DNA of 41,023 nt, from contig CACYXI010000015.1 in the NCBI GenBank assembly GCA_902778265.1, forward strand, positions 1-41,023, in the 5' to 3' direction. A program made the position numbers and the translations under genes. This document shows, in pieces, positions 32,190 through 41,023 of the stretch. Source of the DNA: an uncultured Bacteroidales bacterium (GTDB taxonomy: Bacteria > Bacteroidota > Bacteroidia > Bacteroidales > Bacteroidaceae). The notes under the pieces are model-generated. The model searched no databases and was not told the DNA's origin. It worked only from the letters and a program-made list of their open reading frames with translations. The stretch's first letter is position 1, and the number at the start of each line of letters is the position of its first letter.

Positions 32190-32303
32190 TATTAATATCA
32201 GAATTAACGTCTTAATTAGTGTTCTAATTAATGTTTGCCGTAAGGCTTTTTTTTATAACACGTTAATTTGGACGTTAATTAGGACATTAATTGAAACATT
32301 AAT
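32190..32303. repeat. Inverted repeat with exact 12-nt periodicity
   Basis: AATTA-type words occur at 32190, 32202, 32214 and 32226, and TTAAT words at 32263, 32275, 32287 and 32299; both sides repeat at exactly 12 nt. The loop contains GTAAGGCT (32240-32247), shared with the loop of the element at 152-274. It ends about 150 nt upstream of the guaB promoter. Confidence 0.85.
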
Positions 32304-32432
32304 TTTATTTCCTCTAATTCCTGATTATGAAAAATTTACTATGTTAGATAATTTTGTGAAAAATATAACGAGAAAAACGGAAAACGCGTTAATTTGCATT
32401 AATAGGAAAAGAAAAATGAAAGAGAATGATGA

Positions 32433-33965
<1,533 letters not shown>

Positions 33966-33968
33966 ATT

Positions 33969-34080
33969 AAAAATGAAAAGTGAAAAATGAAAAATACAAG
34001 TTTCTACCATTCGTTTAAGGCTTTCGCTATAGAATGGTAATTTGTATTTTTCATTTTATAATTTTTCATTTTATGATTTT
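33969..34080. repeat. Inverted repeat with 7-nt tandem units (guaB-ppiC junction)
   Basis: Left heptamers AAAAATG, AAAAGTG, AAAAATG, AAAAATA start at 33969, 33976, 33983 and 33990. The right arm repeats TTTTTCATTTTATA-type words. The stem continues inward through TACAA/TTGTA and TACCATTC (34005-34012)/GAATGGTA (34032-34039); the apical loop contains TTAAGGCT (34015-34022). It spans almost the whole gap between guaB and the next gene. Confidence 0.85.
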
Positions 34081-34085
34081 AGAAT

Positions 34086-35504
34086 ATGAAAAGATTATTT
34101 TTTCTCGCTTCCTGTCTTGCTGTTCAGATGACGGCATTTGCGCAGAACAACGACCCTGTGATAATGAAAATCGCTGGAGAGCCTGTGCTTCGCTCTGAGT
34201 TTGAGTATTCATATAACAAGAATAATACTGAGGGCGTAATAGACAAGAAGACCGTTGAGGAATACGTTGACCTCTTCGTTAACTATAAGCTGAAGGTTGC
34301 CGCTGCACTTGCAGAAAAGATGGACACTATGACCTCTTATAAAAAGGAGTATGTGGGCTATCGTGATCAGCAGGTGCGCCCTACCCTTATCAATGAGGCT
34401 GACGTAGAGGCTGAGGCACGTAAGATATATAATGACACGAAGAACAGAGTAGGACCTGACGGACTTATCTCTCCTGCTCATATTCTTCTGCGTCTTCCAC
34501 AACAGGCTGGCAATGATGAGCAGATACGTGTAAAGAACCGTGCCGACTCTATCTATAATGCCATTATGGCTGGTGCCGACTTTGCACAGCTCGCATCACG
34601 ATTGAGCGAGGATCCTGGTTCAAAGAATAATGGTGGTAACATCGGACAGATCTCACGTGGACAGACACTCAAGGAATTTGAGGATGCTGCTTTCGCGCTT
34701 AGGGACGGTCAGGTTTCAAAACCAGTTCTTTCGCCTGTAGGATATCACATCATCAAGATGCTGGGGCATTCACCTATTCCTACATACGACTCATTGCGCA
34801 ATGACATCCACCGTTTTATTGACGCTCGTGGCATTCGTGAGTCTATCATTAACGGTAAGCTTGAGCAGATGGTGAAGGCAACAGGTCTGCCACAGGAGCA
34901 GATTATGGATCAACGTGCCGACTCACTCGCATCTGCCGACTCTGAGATGAAATATCTCTTCAAGGAATATCACGACGGTTTGCTACTCTATGAGATAAGC
35001 AATCGCGAAGTATGGGAAAAGGCAAGCAAGGACGAGACTGGTCTTGAGGCATACTTTAAGAAGAACAAGAAAAAATACGTTTGGGATGCTCCACGATTCA
35101 AGGGCATAGCTTACCACACACGTGATATAGAGGATGTTCAGGCTGTGAAGAAGGTACTGAAGGGTAAGGCATTCAGCGAATGGAACGAGGTTCTTCGCTC
35201 TACGTTCAATGCTGATTCCGTACTTCGAATCCGTGTAGAGAAGGGTATCTTCAAAATGGGCGACAACCCACTCGTGGATAAGGAGGTCTTCGGACTTGAC
35301 GCAAAGCCAACTCCGCTGAAGAACTATCCTAATGATGCTACCTTCGGCACAGTTCTCAAGGCTCCTAAGGATATGGAGGATGTACGTGCGCAGGTAGTTG
35401 CCGACTATCAGGATGCCCTCGAACAGGGATGGCTCGCCGTTCTACGTGAACGCTTCCCTGTTGAGGTAGATAAGAAAGTACTTGAGACGGTAAATAAGCA
35501 TTAG
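34086..35504 (+). CDS. Periplasmic peptidyl-prolyl isomerase, PpiC/parvulin type
   Basis: A 472-residue exported chaperone. Signal peptide MKRLFFLASCLAVQMTAFAQ. An N-terminal helical chaperone region is followed by a parvulin domain at about residues 120-225 (ISPAHILLRLP, FAQLASRLSEDPGSKNNGGN, SKPVLSPVGYHIIKML). The C-terminal third (about 300-470) is less conserved and may be a second, degenerate parvulin-like or substrate-binding part. Such proteins assist outer-membrane protein folding. It precedes surA-, OstA-like and mutL genes on the same strand. Confidence 0.9.
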   Translation: MKRLFFLASCLAVQMTAFAQNNDPVIMKIAGEPVLRSEFEYSYNKNNTEGVIDKKTVEEYVDLFVNYKLKVAAALAEKMDTMTSYKKEYVGYRDQQVRPTLINEADVEAEARKIYNDTKNRVGPDGLISPAHILLRLPQQAGNDEQIRVKNRADSIYNAIMAGADFAQLASRLSEDPGSKNNGGNIGQISRGQTLKEFEDAAFALRDGQVSKPVLSPVGYHIIKMLGHSPIPTYDSLRNDIHRFIDARGIRESIINGKLEQMVKATGLPQEQIMDQRADSLASADSEMKYLFKEYHDGLLLYEISNREVWEKASKDETGLEAYFKKNKKKYVWDAPRFKGIAYHTRDIEDVQAVKKVLKGKAFSEWNEVLRSTFNADSVLRIRVEKGIFKMGDNPLVDKEVFGLDAKPTPLKNYPNDATFGTVLKAPKDMEDVRAQVVADYQDALEQGWLAVLRERFPVEVDKKVLETVNKH

Positions 35505-35647
35505 TGCCCCACCCAGGCCCTCCCCAAGGGAGGAATGCGATATATGAGACAAACATTATAAAATCATTATAATTTTTTTGTAATCAAGCCTTCTGAACGA
35601 AAGATTGTATAAAACATCCTTCCCTTTGGGAAGGCTTGGTTAGGCTT
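35505..35647. repeat. Hairpin element with CCTTCCC/GGGAAGG arms, copy 2 (ppiC-surA junction)
   Basis: Second copy of the element at 27091-27229, in the same orientation. The right end (ATAAAACATCCTTCCCTTTG onward, then GGTTAGGCTT) is nearly identical; the left end has CCAGGCCCTCCCCAAGGGAG. The interior keeps GCCTTCT and CGAAAGA but is otherwise diverged. It starts immediately after the upstream stop and ends 2 nt before the next ATG. Confidence 0.85.
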
Positions 35648-35649
35648 CT

Positions 35650-37092
35650 ATGAATAAGAAAATTATCCTTTCCTCATTTCTCTTTATCGGACTTGCAGCC
35701 TCAGCTGTAACCAATGGTCTTGGTTTCGGCTCTGCGATGCAGGAAGTACCGACAAATGATTCTGTCAAGGTAGAGAAGAATACGATAGAAAACCCTCATT
35801 TCGTTGATGAAGTAGTTTGGGTGGTAGGTGACGAGCCTATCCTCCTCTCTGACATAGAGATGATGCGTATGCAGGGCGAGCAGGAAGGCATCGACTTCGG
35901 TGGAGATCCTGATTGCCGTATTCCAGAGCAGTTGGCTGTACAGAAACTGTTTCTTCATCAGGCTGCCATTGACAGTATTGAGGTGACGGAGGCTGAGGTG
36001 GCTAACGCTATCGAACAGCAGTTGAACGGTTGGATACAGATGGCTGGTTCACGCGAGCGTCTGGAGGAATACCGCAAGCAGACCATCGCGCAGATGAAGA
36101 ACGAGCTTCACGATGAGTTCAAGAACCGTCAGCTCATAGCCAAGATGCGTGAGAAACTGGTTGCTGATGTCAAGGTGTCACCAGCCGATGTACGCAACTA
36201 CTTCAAAGGACTTCCAGAGGATAGTCTTCCATTCGTGCCTACAGAGGTAGAGGTGCAGATCGTGACTAATTCACCTCGTATTCCTATAGAGGATATAAAT
36301 AAGGTGAAGGATGAGCTTCGTGATTATACCAAGCGCGTAACCGATGGTAGCTCTTCGTTCGGCGCACTTGCACGTCTCTACTCAGAGGATCCTGTATCTG
36401 CCCGTCAGGGAGGTGAGATGGATTATATAGGTCGTGGTCATCTTGACCCTGCCTTTGCTGCCGTAGCATTCAACCTTACAGACCCTAAGAAGGTGAGTAA
36501 GATTGTTGAGTCTGAGTTCGGATTCCATATCATCCAGCTTATCGACAAGCGAGGCGAGAAGATTAAGTGCCGTCATATTCTCCGTAAACCGAAGGTATCC
36601 CAGGCATCAATCGATGAAGGTCTGCATCGCCTTGACTCTATTGCAGATGATCTTCGTGCCAATAAGTTTACTTTCGAGGAGGCTGCAAGCTATATCTCTG
36701 ACGATAAGGACACACGTCTCAGCAATGGTCTTATGGCCAATTTTGATCAGGAGTCAATGGCAAACACTTCTAAGTTCAAGATGAAGGATCTACCACCAGA
36801 GGTGGCTCGTGCCGTTGAAGGACTGAAGGTTGGCGAGATATCAAAGGCATTCACTATGATTAATTCAAAGCAGAAGACAGTCTGCGCCATAGTGAAACTG
36901 AAGTCAAGAACGGAAGGTCATCGTGCAAAGATTACCGATGATTTCCAGGTTATGAAGAACGTGGTGCTCGAGAAGCGTCGTGAAGAACTCATTCACAACT
37001 GGGTGAAGAAAAAGATCAAGGATACGTATATTCGTATGGACGATCGCTTTAAGAACTGTAATTTTGAATACGAGGGTTGGGTAAAGCAATGA
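35650..37092 (+). CDS. surA: SurA-like periplasmic chaperone/peptidyl-prolyl isomerase
   Basis: A 480-residue exported protein with signal-like N-terminus MNKKIILSSFLFIGLAASAV. The SurA N-terminal region (VDEVVWVVGDEPILLSDIEM) is followed by a helical core, a first parvulin domain at about residues 195-300 (FGALARLYSEDPVSARQGGE, ESEFGFHIIQLIDKRG) and a second at about 300-420 (IKCRHILRKPKVSQASIDEG). SurA escorts outer-membrane proteins to the BAM complex. Its stop overlaps the start of the OstA-like gene by 4 nt (ATGA), so the two are translationally coupled. Confidence 0.9.
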   Translation: MNKKIILSSFLFIGLAASAVTNGLGFGSAMQEVPTNDSVKVEKNTIENPHFVDEVVWVVGDEPILLSDIEMMRMQGEQEGIDFGGDPDCRIPEQLAVQKLFLHQAAIDSIEVTEAEVANAIEQQLNGWIQMAGSRERLEEYRKQTIAQMKNELHDEFKNRQLIAKMREKLVADVKVSPADVRNYFKGLPEDSLPFVPTEVEVQIVTNSPRIPIEDINKVKDELRDYTKRVTDGSSSFGALARLYSEDPVSARQGGEMDYIGRGHLDPAFAAVAFNLTDPKKVSKIVESEFGFHIIQLIDKRGEKIKCRHILRKPKVSQASIDEGLHRLDSIADDLRANKFTFEEAASYISDDKDTRLSNGLMANFDQESMANTSKFKMKDLPPEVARAVEGLKVGEISKAFTMINSKQKTVCAIVKLKSRTEGHRAKITDDFQVMKNVVLEKRREELIHNWVKKKIKDTYIRMDDRFKNCNFEYEGWVKQ

Positions 37093-38768
37093 CTACTCGC
37101 AAGATAGGAAATATAAACTGGCACAGAACCATCATATTGATGGTCCTGTGCCTTTTTGGCTTGAGTGTTGTTTTCTCAGCCAAGCCCCGCCGTCAGCGTG
37201 CCGGTGCAAAGAAGGAAGATCCTCGTGTGTATCTGGAACATGCCGACGAGCTGGAATACGACATCTATGGCTTGCGTCCTGATGTTCAGATTGCAAGAGG
37301 CAAGGTAAAGTTCCGTCACAAGGGCGGAATACTCACCTGCGATAGCGCGTATTTCAACGAGCAGAGCAATAGTTTCGAGGCTTTCGGAAATGTCTTTATG
37401 AAACAGGGCGACACGCTCACACTAAAGTCGGATTGGGCTTGGTATGACGGTAATGACGAGCGTGCAGAGGCACGTAGAAACGTGGTGCTCACACATCGTA
37501 AGTCGAAACTGTATTGCGACTCACTCGACTATGACCGAATGTATGGCGTGGCATATTTCTTTGATGGTGGTAAACTTATTGACAAAGGTAGCACTTTGAC
37601 CTCTGACTGGGGACAGTATAATACCGAGACACGTCAGTCGGTATTCTATTACAAGGTTCGTCTGAAGAATGACAAGATGACGATGTATTCCGATACTCTT
37701 TACTACAACCACCGCACTTCTATGGCGCATATAGTAGGCGAATACACATCTGACAAGAATGAGAAAGGGCCTTCTAAGATTGTGAACCAAGGAAACGTGG
37801 TATATACCACCGACGGCTACTATAACACCAGTACCGAGGCATCTGTGCTATACGGACGCTCTACAGTTGATAACGAGGACAAGACGATAACGGCTGACAG
37901 TCTGTTTTCTGATAGCAAGAACAAGATAGACGAGGGATTCGGTAGGGTGATTTATATTGACAAGAAGAACAAGCACCGTTTCGAGGGTAATCATGTCTAT
38001 TTTGATGAGAATATCGGTTATGGCTATGCCACCGACTCTGCCGTGGTTATGGATTTCTCTCAAAAAGATACGCTCTACGTTCATGCCGATTCGCTAAAGC
38101 TCTATACTTATAACATAGAGACAGATTCTGTGTATCGCGTTATGCACGGCTTTCATAAGGTGAGGGCATATCGCACGGACATACAGGCGGTATGCGACTC
38201 GTTAGTGTTCAACTCAAAAGATTCTTGCCTTACGCTCTACAAAGACCCTATCGTATGGAATATGGGACGTCAGGTGCTTGGAGAGGTGATGCACGCATAT
38301 ATGCAGGACTCCACCATTCGCTATGCCGATGTCATAGGTCAGGCGATGAGCATAGAGCGAATGGATTCAGCCCACTACAATCAGTTGGCTTCTAAGGAGA
38401 TGCAAGTGTATTTCCGTGAGGGCAAGGCACGCGAGACATGGGCGATAGGCAACGTACAGGCGGTGTACTACCCTATTGATGATGCAGATACCACAATCAT
38501 CGGACTTAACTTCCTTGAGACTGACACGATGAAGATGTACCTGTCGCCTGAGCGTAAGTTAGAGAAGATATGGGCTTCTAAGTCAACAGGCACCATGTAC
38601 CCTATCACGCAGATACCGCCCGATAAACTCCGCCTTCCCGCCTTTGCATGGTTCGACTATATCCGTCCAAGAAACAAGAACGATATTTTCTACTGGAGAG
38701 GTAAGGGCAAGGGAAATGAGCTGAAGCAGGAGAAACGTCGTGAAGCTCCAAAGAGGAAACTTGAGTAG
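37089..38768 (+). CDS. OstA/LptA-like protein
   Basis: A 559-residue exported protein. The start at 37089 (MTTRKIGNINWHRT) overlaps the surA stop; an earlier in-frame ATG at 37077 is less likely. One N-terminal hydrophobic segment (TIILMVLCLFGLSVVFSA) is followed by repeating beta units such as ARGKVKFRHKGGILTCDSAY, FEAFGNVFMKQGDTLTLKSD and ARRNVVLTHRKSKLYCDS, the beta-jellyroll pattern of LptA/OstA N-terminal domains. Such proteins shuttle lipopolysaccharide across the periplasm; here the domain is much larger than LptA (about 180 aa), so several jellyroll units are stacked. Context with two parvulins fits envelope assembly. Confidence 0.88.
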   Translation: MTTRKIGNINWHRTIILMVLCLFGLSVVFSAKPRRQRAGAKKEDPRVYLEHADELEYDIYGLRPDVQIARGKVKFRHKGGILTCDSAYFNEQSNSFEAFGNVFMKQGDTLTLKSDWAWYDGNDERAEARRNVVLTHRKSKLYCDSLDYDRMYGVAYFFDGGKLIDKGSTLTSDWGQYNTETRQSVFYYKVRLKNDKMTMYSDTLYYNHRTSMAHIVGEYTSDKNEKGPSKIVNQGNVVYTTDGYYNTSTEASVLYGRSTVDNEDKTITADSLFSDSKNKIDEGFGRVIYIDKKNKHRFEGNHVYFDENIGYGYATDSAVVMDFSQKDTLYVHADSLKLYTYNIETDSVYRVMHGFHKVRAYRTDIQAVCDSLVFNSKDSCLTLYKDPIVWNMGRQVLGEVMHAYMQDSTIRYADVIGQAMSIERMDSAHYNQLASKEMQVYFREGKARETWAIGNVQAVYYPIDDADTTIIGLNFLETDTMKMYLSPERKLEKIWASKSTGTMYPITQIPPDKLRLPAFAWFDYIRPRNKNDIFYWRGKGKGNELKQEKRREAPKRKLE

Positions 38769-38902
38769 CGGCCTCTCCCCCCGCCCTCCCCCGTAGGGAG
38801 GGAGCCGGAGTGCCCATACTAATTAATAATGTGTAATTAATAGTCAATATGCCTTTTGCCTTCCGGCTCCCTCCCTACGGGGGAGGGCGGGGGGAGAGGC
38901 CG
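38769..38902. repeat. G/C-rich hairpin element, copy 2 (ostA-mutL junction)
   Basis: Perfect 40-bp arms at 38769-38808 and 38863-38902, nearly identical to those at 25697-25842. The left arm starts on the base after the OstA-like stop codon, and the right arm ends 14 nt before the mutL ATG. The 54-nt loop is A/T-rich and unrelated to the loop of copy 1. Such a stem would be extremely stable in the operon mRNA. Confidence 0.92.
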
Positions 38903-38916
38903 AATTCATTTAACCA

Positions 38917-40863
38917 ATGGATATCATTCAACTTCTTCCCGATAGTGTAGCCAATCAGATAGCGGCAGGTGAGGTGATTCAGCGCCCTGCCTCTGTTATC
39001 AAGGAACTTGTGGAGAATGCTATTGATGCAGGTGCCAAGACGATTAAGGTGCTTGTGGTTGATGCTGGTCGTACATCAATACAGATTATTGATGATGGCT
39101 GCGGTATGTCGGAAACTGATGCCCGACTATCGTTTGAGCGTCATGCCACCTCCAAGATACGTAAGGCTGACGACCTCTTCGCGCTCCACACTATGGGTTT
39201 CCGTGGTGAGGCATTAGCCTCTGTTGCCGCTGTTGCTCAGGTGACGTTGCAGACACGCAGGGAAGAGGATGAATTAGGAACGCGAATCACAATAGAGGGA
39301 TCGCGTGTCGTATCTCAGGAGCCTGTAGCGTGCGCCGTAGGCAGTAACTTCAGCGTTGAGAACCTATTCTTCAACGTACCAGCGAGAAGAAAGTTCCTAA
39401 AATCGAACACCACGGAGATGAGCAACATCAACCAGACGTTTGAGCGAATCGTTCTCGTATATCCGCATATCTCCTTTGTATTATACAATAACGGCCAAGA
39501 GGCAATGAACCTACCTGCGGCTTCACTCCGTCAGCGTATCATAGATGTCTTTGGCAAGAAGATAAACCAATCGTTGCTGTCTCTCGATACAGCCACCACA
39601 CTATGTAAGATAACAGGATTCGTGGGCAAGCCTGAGAGCGCACGAAAGAAAGGCGCAAAGCAGTTCTTCTTCGTCAATGGCAGATACATGAAGCACCCAT
39701 ATTTCCACAAGGCTGTACAAATGGCTTTTGAGAGGTTGGTTCCTTCTGGCGATCAAGTACCTTATTTTATATACTTCGAGGTGAATCCAGAAGATATTGA
39801 TGTCAATATCCATCCTGTGAAGACAGAGATAAAGTTTGAAAACGAGCAGGCTATATGGCAGATCCTTATGGCTACCGTGCGCGATGCAGTTGGTAAGTTC
39901 TCTGGAGTCACAGAGATCGACTTCGATGTAGAGGGGCGTCCCGACATTCCCGTCTATAACCCAGAGTCTATGATAGATGCCCAACAGCCTACTATCGAGA
40001 TAGATTCTTCGTATAACCCATTCGCATGTTCTCAAAGAACTTCTGACGAGCCTCAGTATCTCAAGCCGTCACATAGTGCTTCTGGCGGTGGTCGCAGTTC
40101 ACATAGCGGTGGCATACCAAGCTCTTCTCTCGGACTTTCCGACTTTAAGCCGCGCCATAATGCACAGGAGTGGGAGAACCTGTATCAGCCATCGGCTATC
40201 AATCTTGATGATACGTCGGACGATCTCACTCTACAGTCATCTGGCAATCTCTTTTCATCTTCGCTTAACGAGGAAGAGGATGAGCAGGCACCATTGCTGA
40301 ATCGTGGTCATGAACATCTGCAATATAGTGGGCGATACATCATGACTCAAGTTGAGGGTGGCGTGATGATTACCGACCAATACAGAGCCGATGTGCGTAT
40401 TCTCTTTGAGTACTATATGCACAATCTTGAAACGAGGACATCAAGCACGCAGAAGTTACTTTTCCCAGAGGTGATGCAGTTCCCACCATCTTATTCTCCC
40501 TACCTGTCAACGGCTATCAGCGAGATGTGCAGTCTTGGCTTTGAGATAAGCGAGGAGGGCAACGGCAGTTATAGCGTGTCGGGAATACCTGGTGGACTTG
40601 CCGGACTTGATGCCGTCACTCTCGTCAACGAACTTGTTAGTGCGGTAGTAGAATACGGCTCTGACGTGAAATCGGAGATTAACTCATTCCTCGCCTTGCA
40701 ACTTGCACAACGCGCAGCCACACCATACGGCGAGATATTATCGCAAGAACAGATGGAAAGTCTTATAGAGCGCCTACTTGCTTGCGAAAACTATCGATAC
40801 ACGCCAGATGGCAAGACTGTGACCGTAATCCTCACAAATAACGAGATTGAGCAGCGTTTTTAG
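38917..40863 (+). CDS. mutL: DNA mismatch repair protein MutL
   Basis: A 648-residue mismatch repair ATPase. The GHKL ATPase domain has ENAIDAGA (Glu33, Asn34), DDGCGM (60-64), RHATSKI and GFRGEAL (94-100), followed by the transducer region VNPEDIDVNIHPVKTEIKF. A Ser/Pro-rich linker (about 350-460) joins the C-terminal dimerisation domain. In that domain the endonuclease motif DQHA-x2-E-x4-E is replaced by DQYRADVRILFE (from Asp487), and the C-terminal CPHGRP-like segment reads YTPDGKTV, so the metal-dependent nicking activity is probably absent. It is last in the ppiC-surA-ostA-mutL cluster. Confidence 0.96.
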   Translation: MDIIQLLPDSVANQIAAGEVIQRPASVIKELVENAIDAGAKTIKVLVVDAGRTSIQIIDDGCGMSETDARLSFERHATSKIRKADDLFALHTMGFRGEALASVAAVAQVTLQTRREEDELGTRITIEGSRVVSQEPVACAVGSNFSVENLFFNVPARRKFLKSNTTEMSNINQTFERIVLVYPHISFVLYNNGQEAMNLPAASLRQRIIDVFGKKINQSLLSLDTATTLCKITGFVGKPESARKKGAKQFFFVNGRYMKHPYFHKAVQMAFERLVPSGDQVPYFIYFEVNPEDIDVNIHPVKTEIKFENEQAIWQILMATVRDAVGKFSGVTEIDFDVEGRPDIPVYNPESMIDAQQPTIEIDSSYNPFACSQRTSDEPQYLKPSHSASGGGRSSHSGGIPSSSLGLSDFKPRHNAQEWENLYQPSAINLDDTSDDLTLQSSGNLFSSSLNEEEDEQAPLLNRGHEHLQYSGRYIMTQVEGGVMITDQYRADVRILFEYYMHNLETRTSSTQKLLFPEVMQFPPSYSPYLSTAISEMCSLGFEISEEGNGSYSVSGIPGGLAGLDAVTLVNELVSAVVEYGSDVKSEINSFLALQLAQRAATPYGEILSQEQMESLIERLLACENYRYTPDGKTVTVILTNNEIEQRF

Positions 40864-40911
40864 CGCGTTTCTACAAAAATGAAAGTTTTTCGTAAAAAAG
40901 TTCCGAAAAAA

Positions 40912-40943
40912 TTTGGCAGTCTCGTAGAAATGTAGTACCTTTG
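40912..40943 (+). promoter_or_regulatory. Bacteroidetes-type promoter of the tRNA-Val gene
   Basis: TTTG at 40912-40915, a 20-nt spacer, then TACCTTTG at 40936-40943. The tRNA begins at 40971, 28 nt after the box. Confidence 0.75.
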
Positions 40944-40970
40944 CACTCGCAATTCGGAAATATCTCTTCC

Positions 40971-41023
40971 GGGCGTTTAGCTCAGCTGGTTTAGAGCATC
41001 TGCCTTACAAGCAGAGGGTCGGC
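40971..41023 (+). tRNA. tRNA-Val (anticodon UAC), cut by the window end
   Basis: The first 53 nt of a tRNA are present. GGGCGTT is the 5' acceptor strand, TA follows, then the D arm GCTC-AGCTGGTTT-AGAGC. The anticodon arm is TCTGC-CTTACAA-GCAGA, giving anticodon TAC, which reads valine GUA and related codons. The T arm and 3' acceptor strand lie beyond the window. More tRNA genes may follow. Confidence 0.93.

Noticed and set aside
31571-32303. Chromosomal replication origin
   Set aside because: No repeated DnaA-box consensus (TTATCCACA-type) cluster and no dnaA or related marker gene were seen; the repeats are inverted tandem words instead.

Overview
The window reads as a chromosomal segment of a Prevotella-like member of the Bacteroidales. 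This is an inference from three things: the gene families present (DUF4139 protein with a SusC-type leader domain, DUF4834, OstA-like protein, PpiC/SurA/OstA/MutL order), the promoter grammar (TTTG or TTG, 19-20 nt, then TAnnTTTG, found in front of at least seven transcription units), and the lack of regular Shine-Dalgarno sites.

Layout. Positions 276-4389 (minus) hold a DUF4139 envelope protein and a TPR protein. Positions 4689-6360 (minus) are a tight operon of a SPOR lipoprotein, yqgF/ruvX and def. Positions 6661-7478 (plus) are a small-membrane-protein operon (YtxH, holin-like, small hypothetical). A GH3 glycosidase lipoprotein (7827-10184) follows, then a flavodoxin-like reductase and a secreted hypothetical on the minus strand, and a candidate small RNA near 11945-12060. 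Positions 12208-15384 (minus) are a phospholipid operon: psd, pssA, a DUF4834 protein, a secreted hypothetical and a HAD phosphatase. dnaE (15543-19304) is divergent from it. Positions 19588-22111 form a peroxide-response-like operon: glutathione peroxidase, OhrR-type MarR regulator, radical SAM protein and flavodoxin. A propeller-like/thioredoxin fusion protein comes next (22770-24356). Then come clpP, clpX and recQ, an AT-rich unknown gene (29488-31491), a gene-free hairpin array (31571-32303), guaB, two parvulin chaperones, an OstA/LptA-like protein and mutL. The window ends inside a tRNA-Val(UAC).

The most unusual content is between the genes. About two dozen large inverted repeats occupy almost every intergenic gap over 100 bp. 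Two kinds are visible. Some are repeated families, present here in two or more copies: the 207-bp pair at 4448/7564, the GAGTTCGACGAA family, the G/C-rich family at 25697/38769, and the family at 27091/35505. The others are mostly single-copy hairpins whose arms are short tandem repeats with a unit length fixed within an element but different between elements (7, 8, 9, 11 or 12 nt). At least eleven elements begin 0-7 nt after a stop codon, and several end a few nt before the next start codon, so they sit exactly at cistron junctions, including inside the clpP-clpX-recQ and ppiC-surA-ostA-mutL clusters.

The genes themselves are mostly housekeeping: translation (def, tRNA), replication and repair (dnaE, recQ, mutL, yqgF), protein quality control (clpP, clpX, parvulins), envelope biogenesis (psd, pssA, OstA-like) and purine synthesis (guaB). 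All statements come from reading the sequence; no database search was run.
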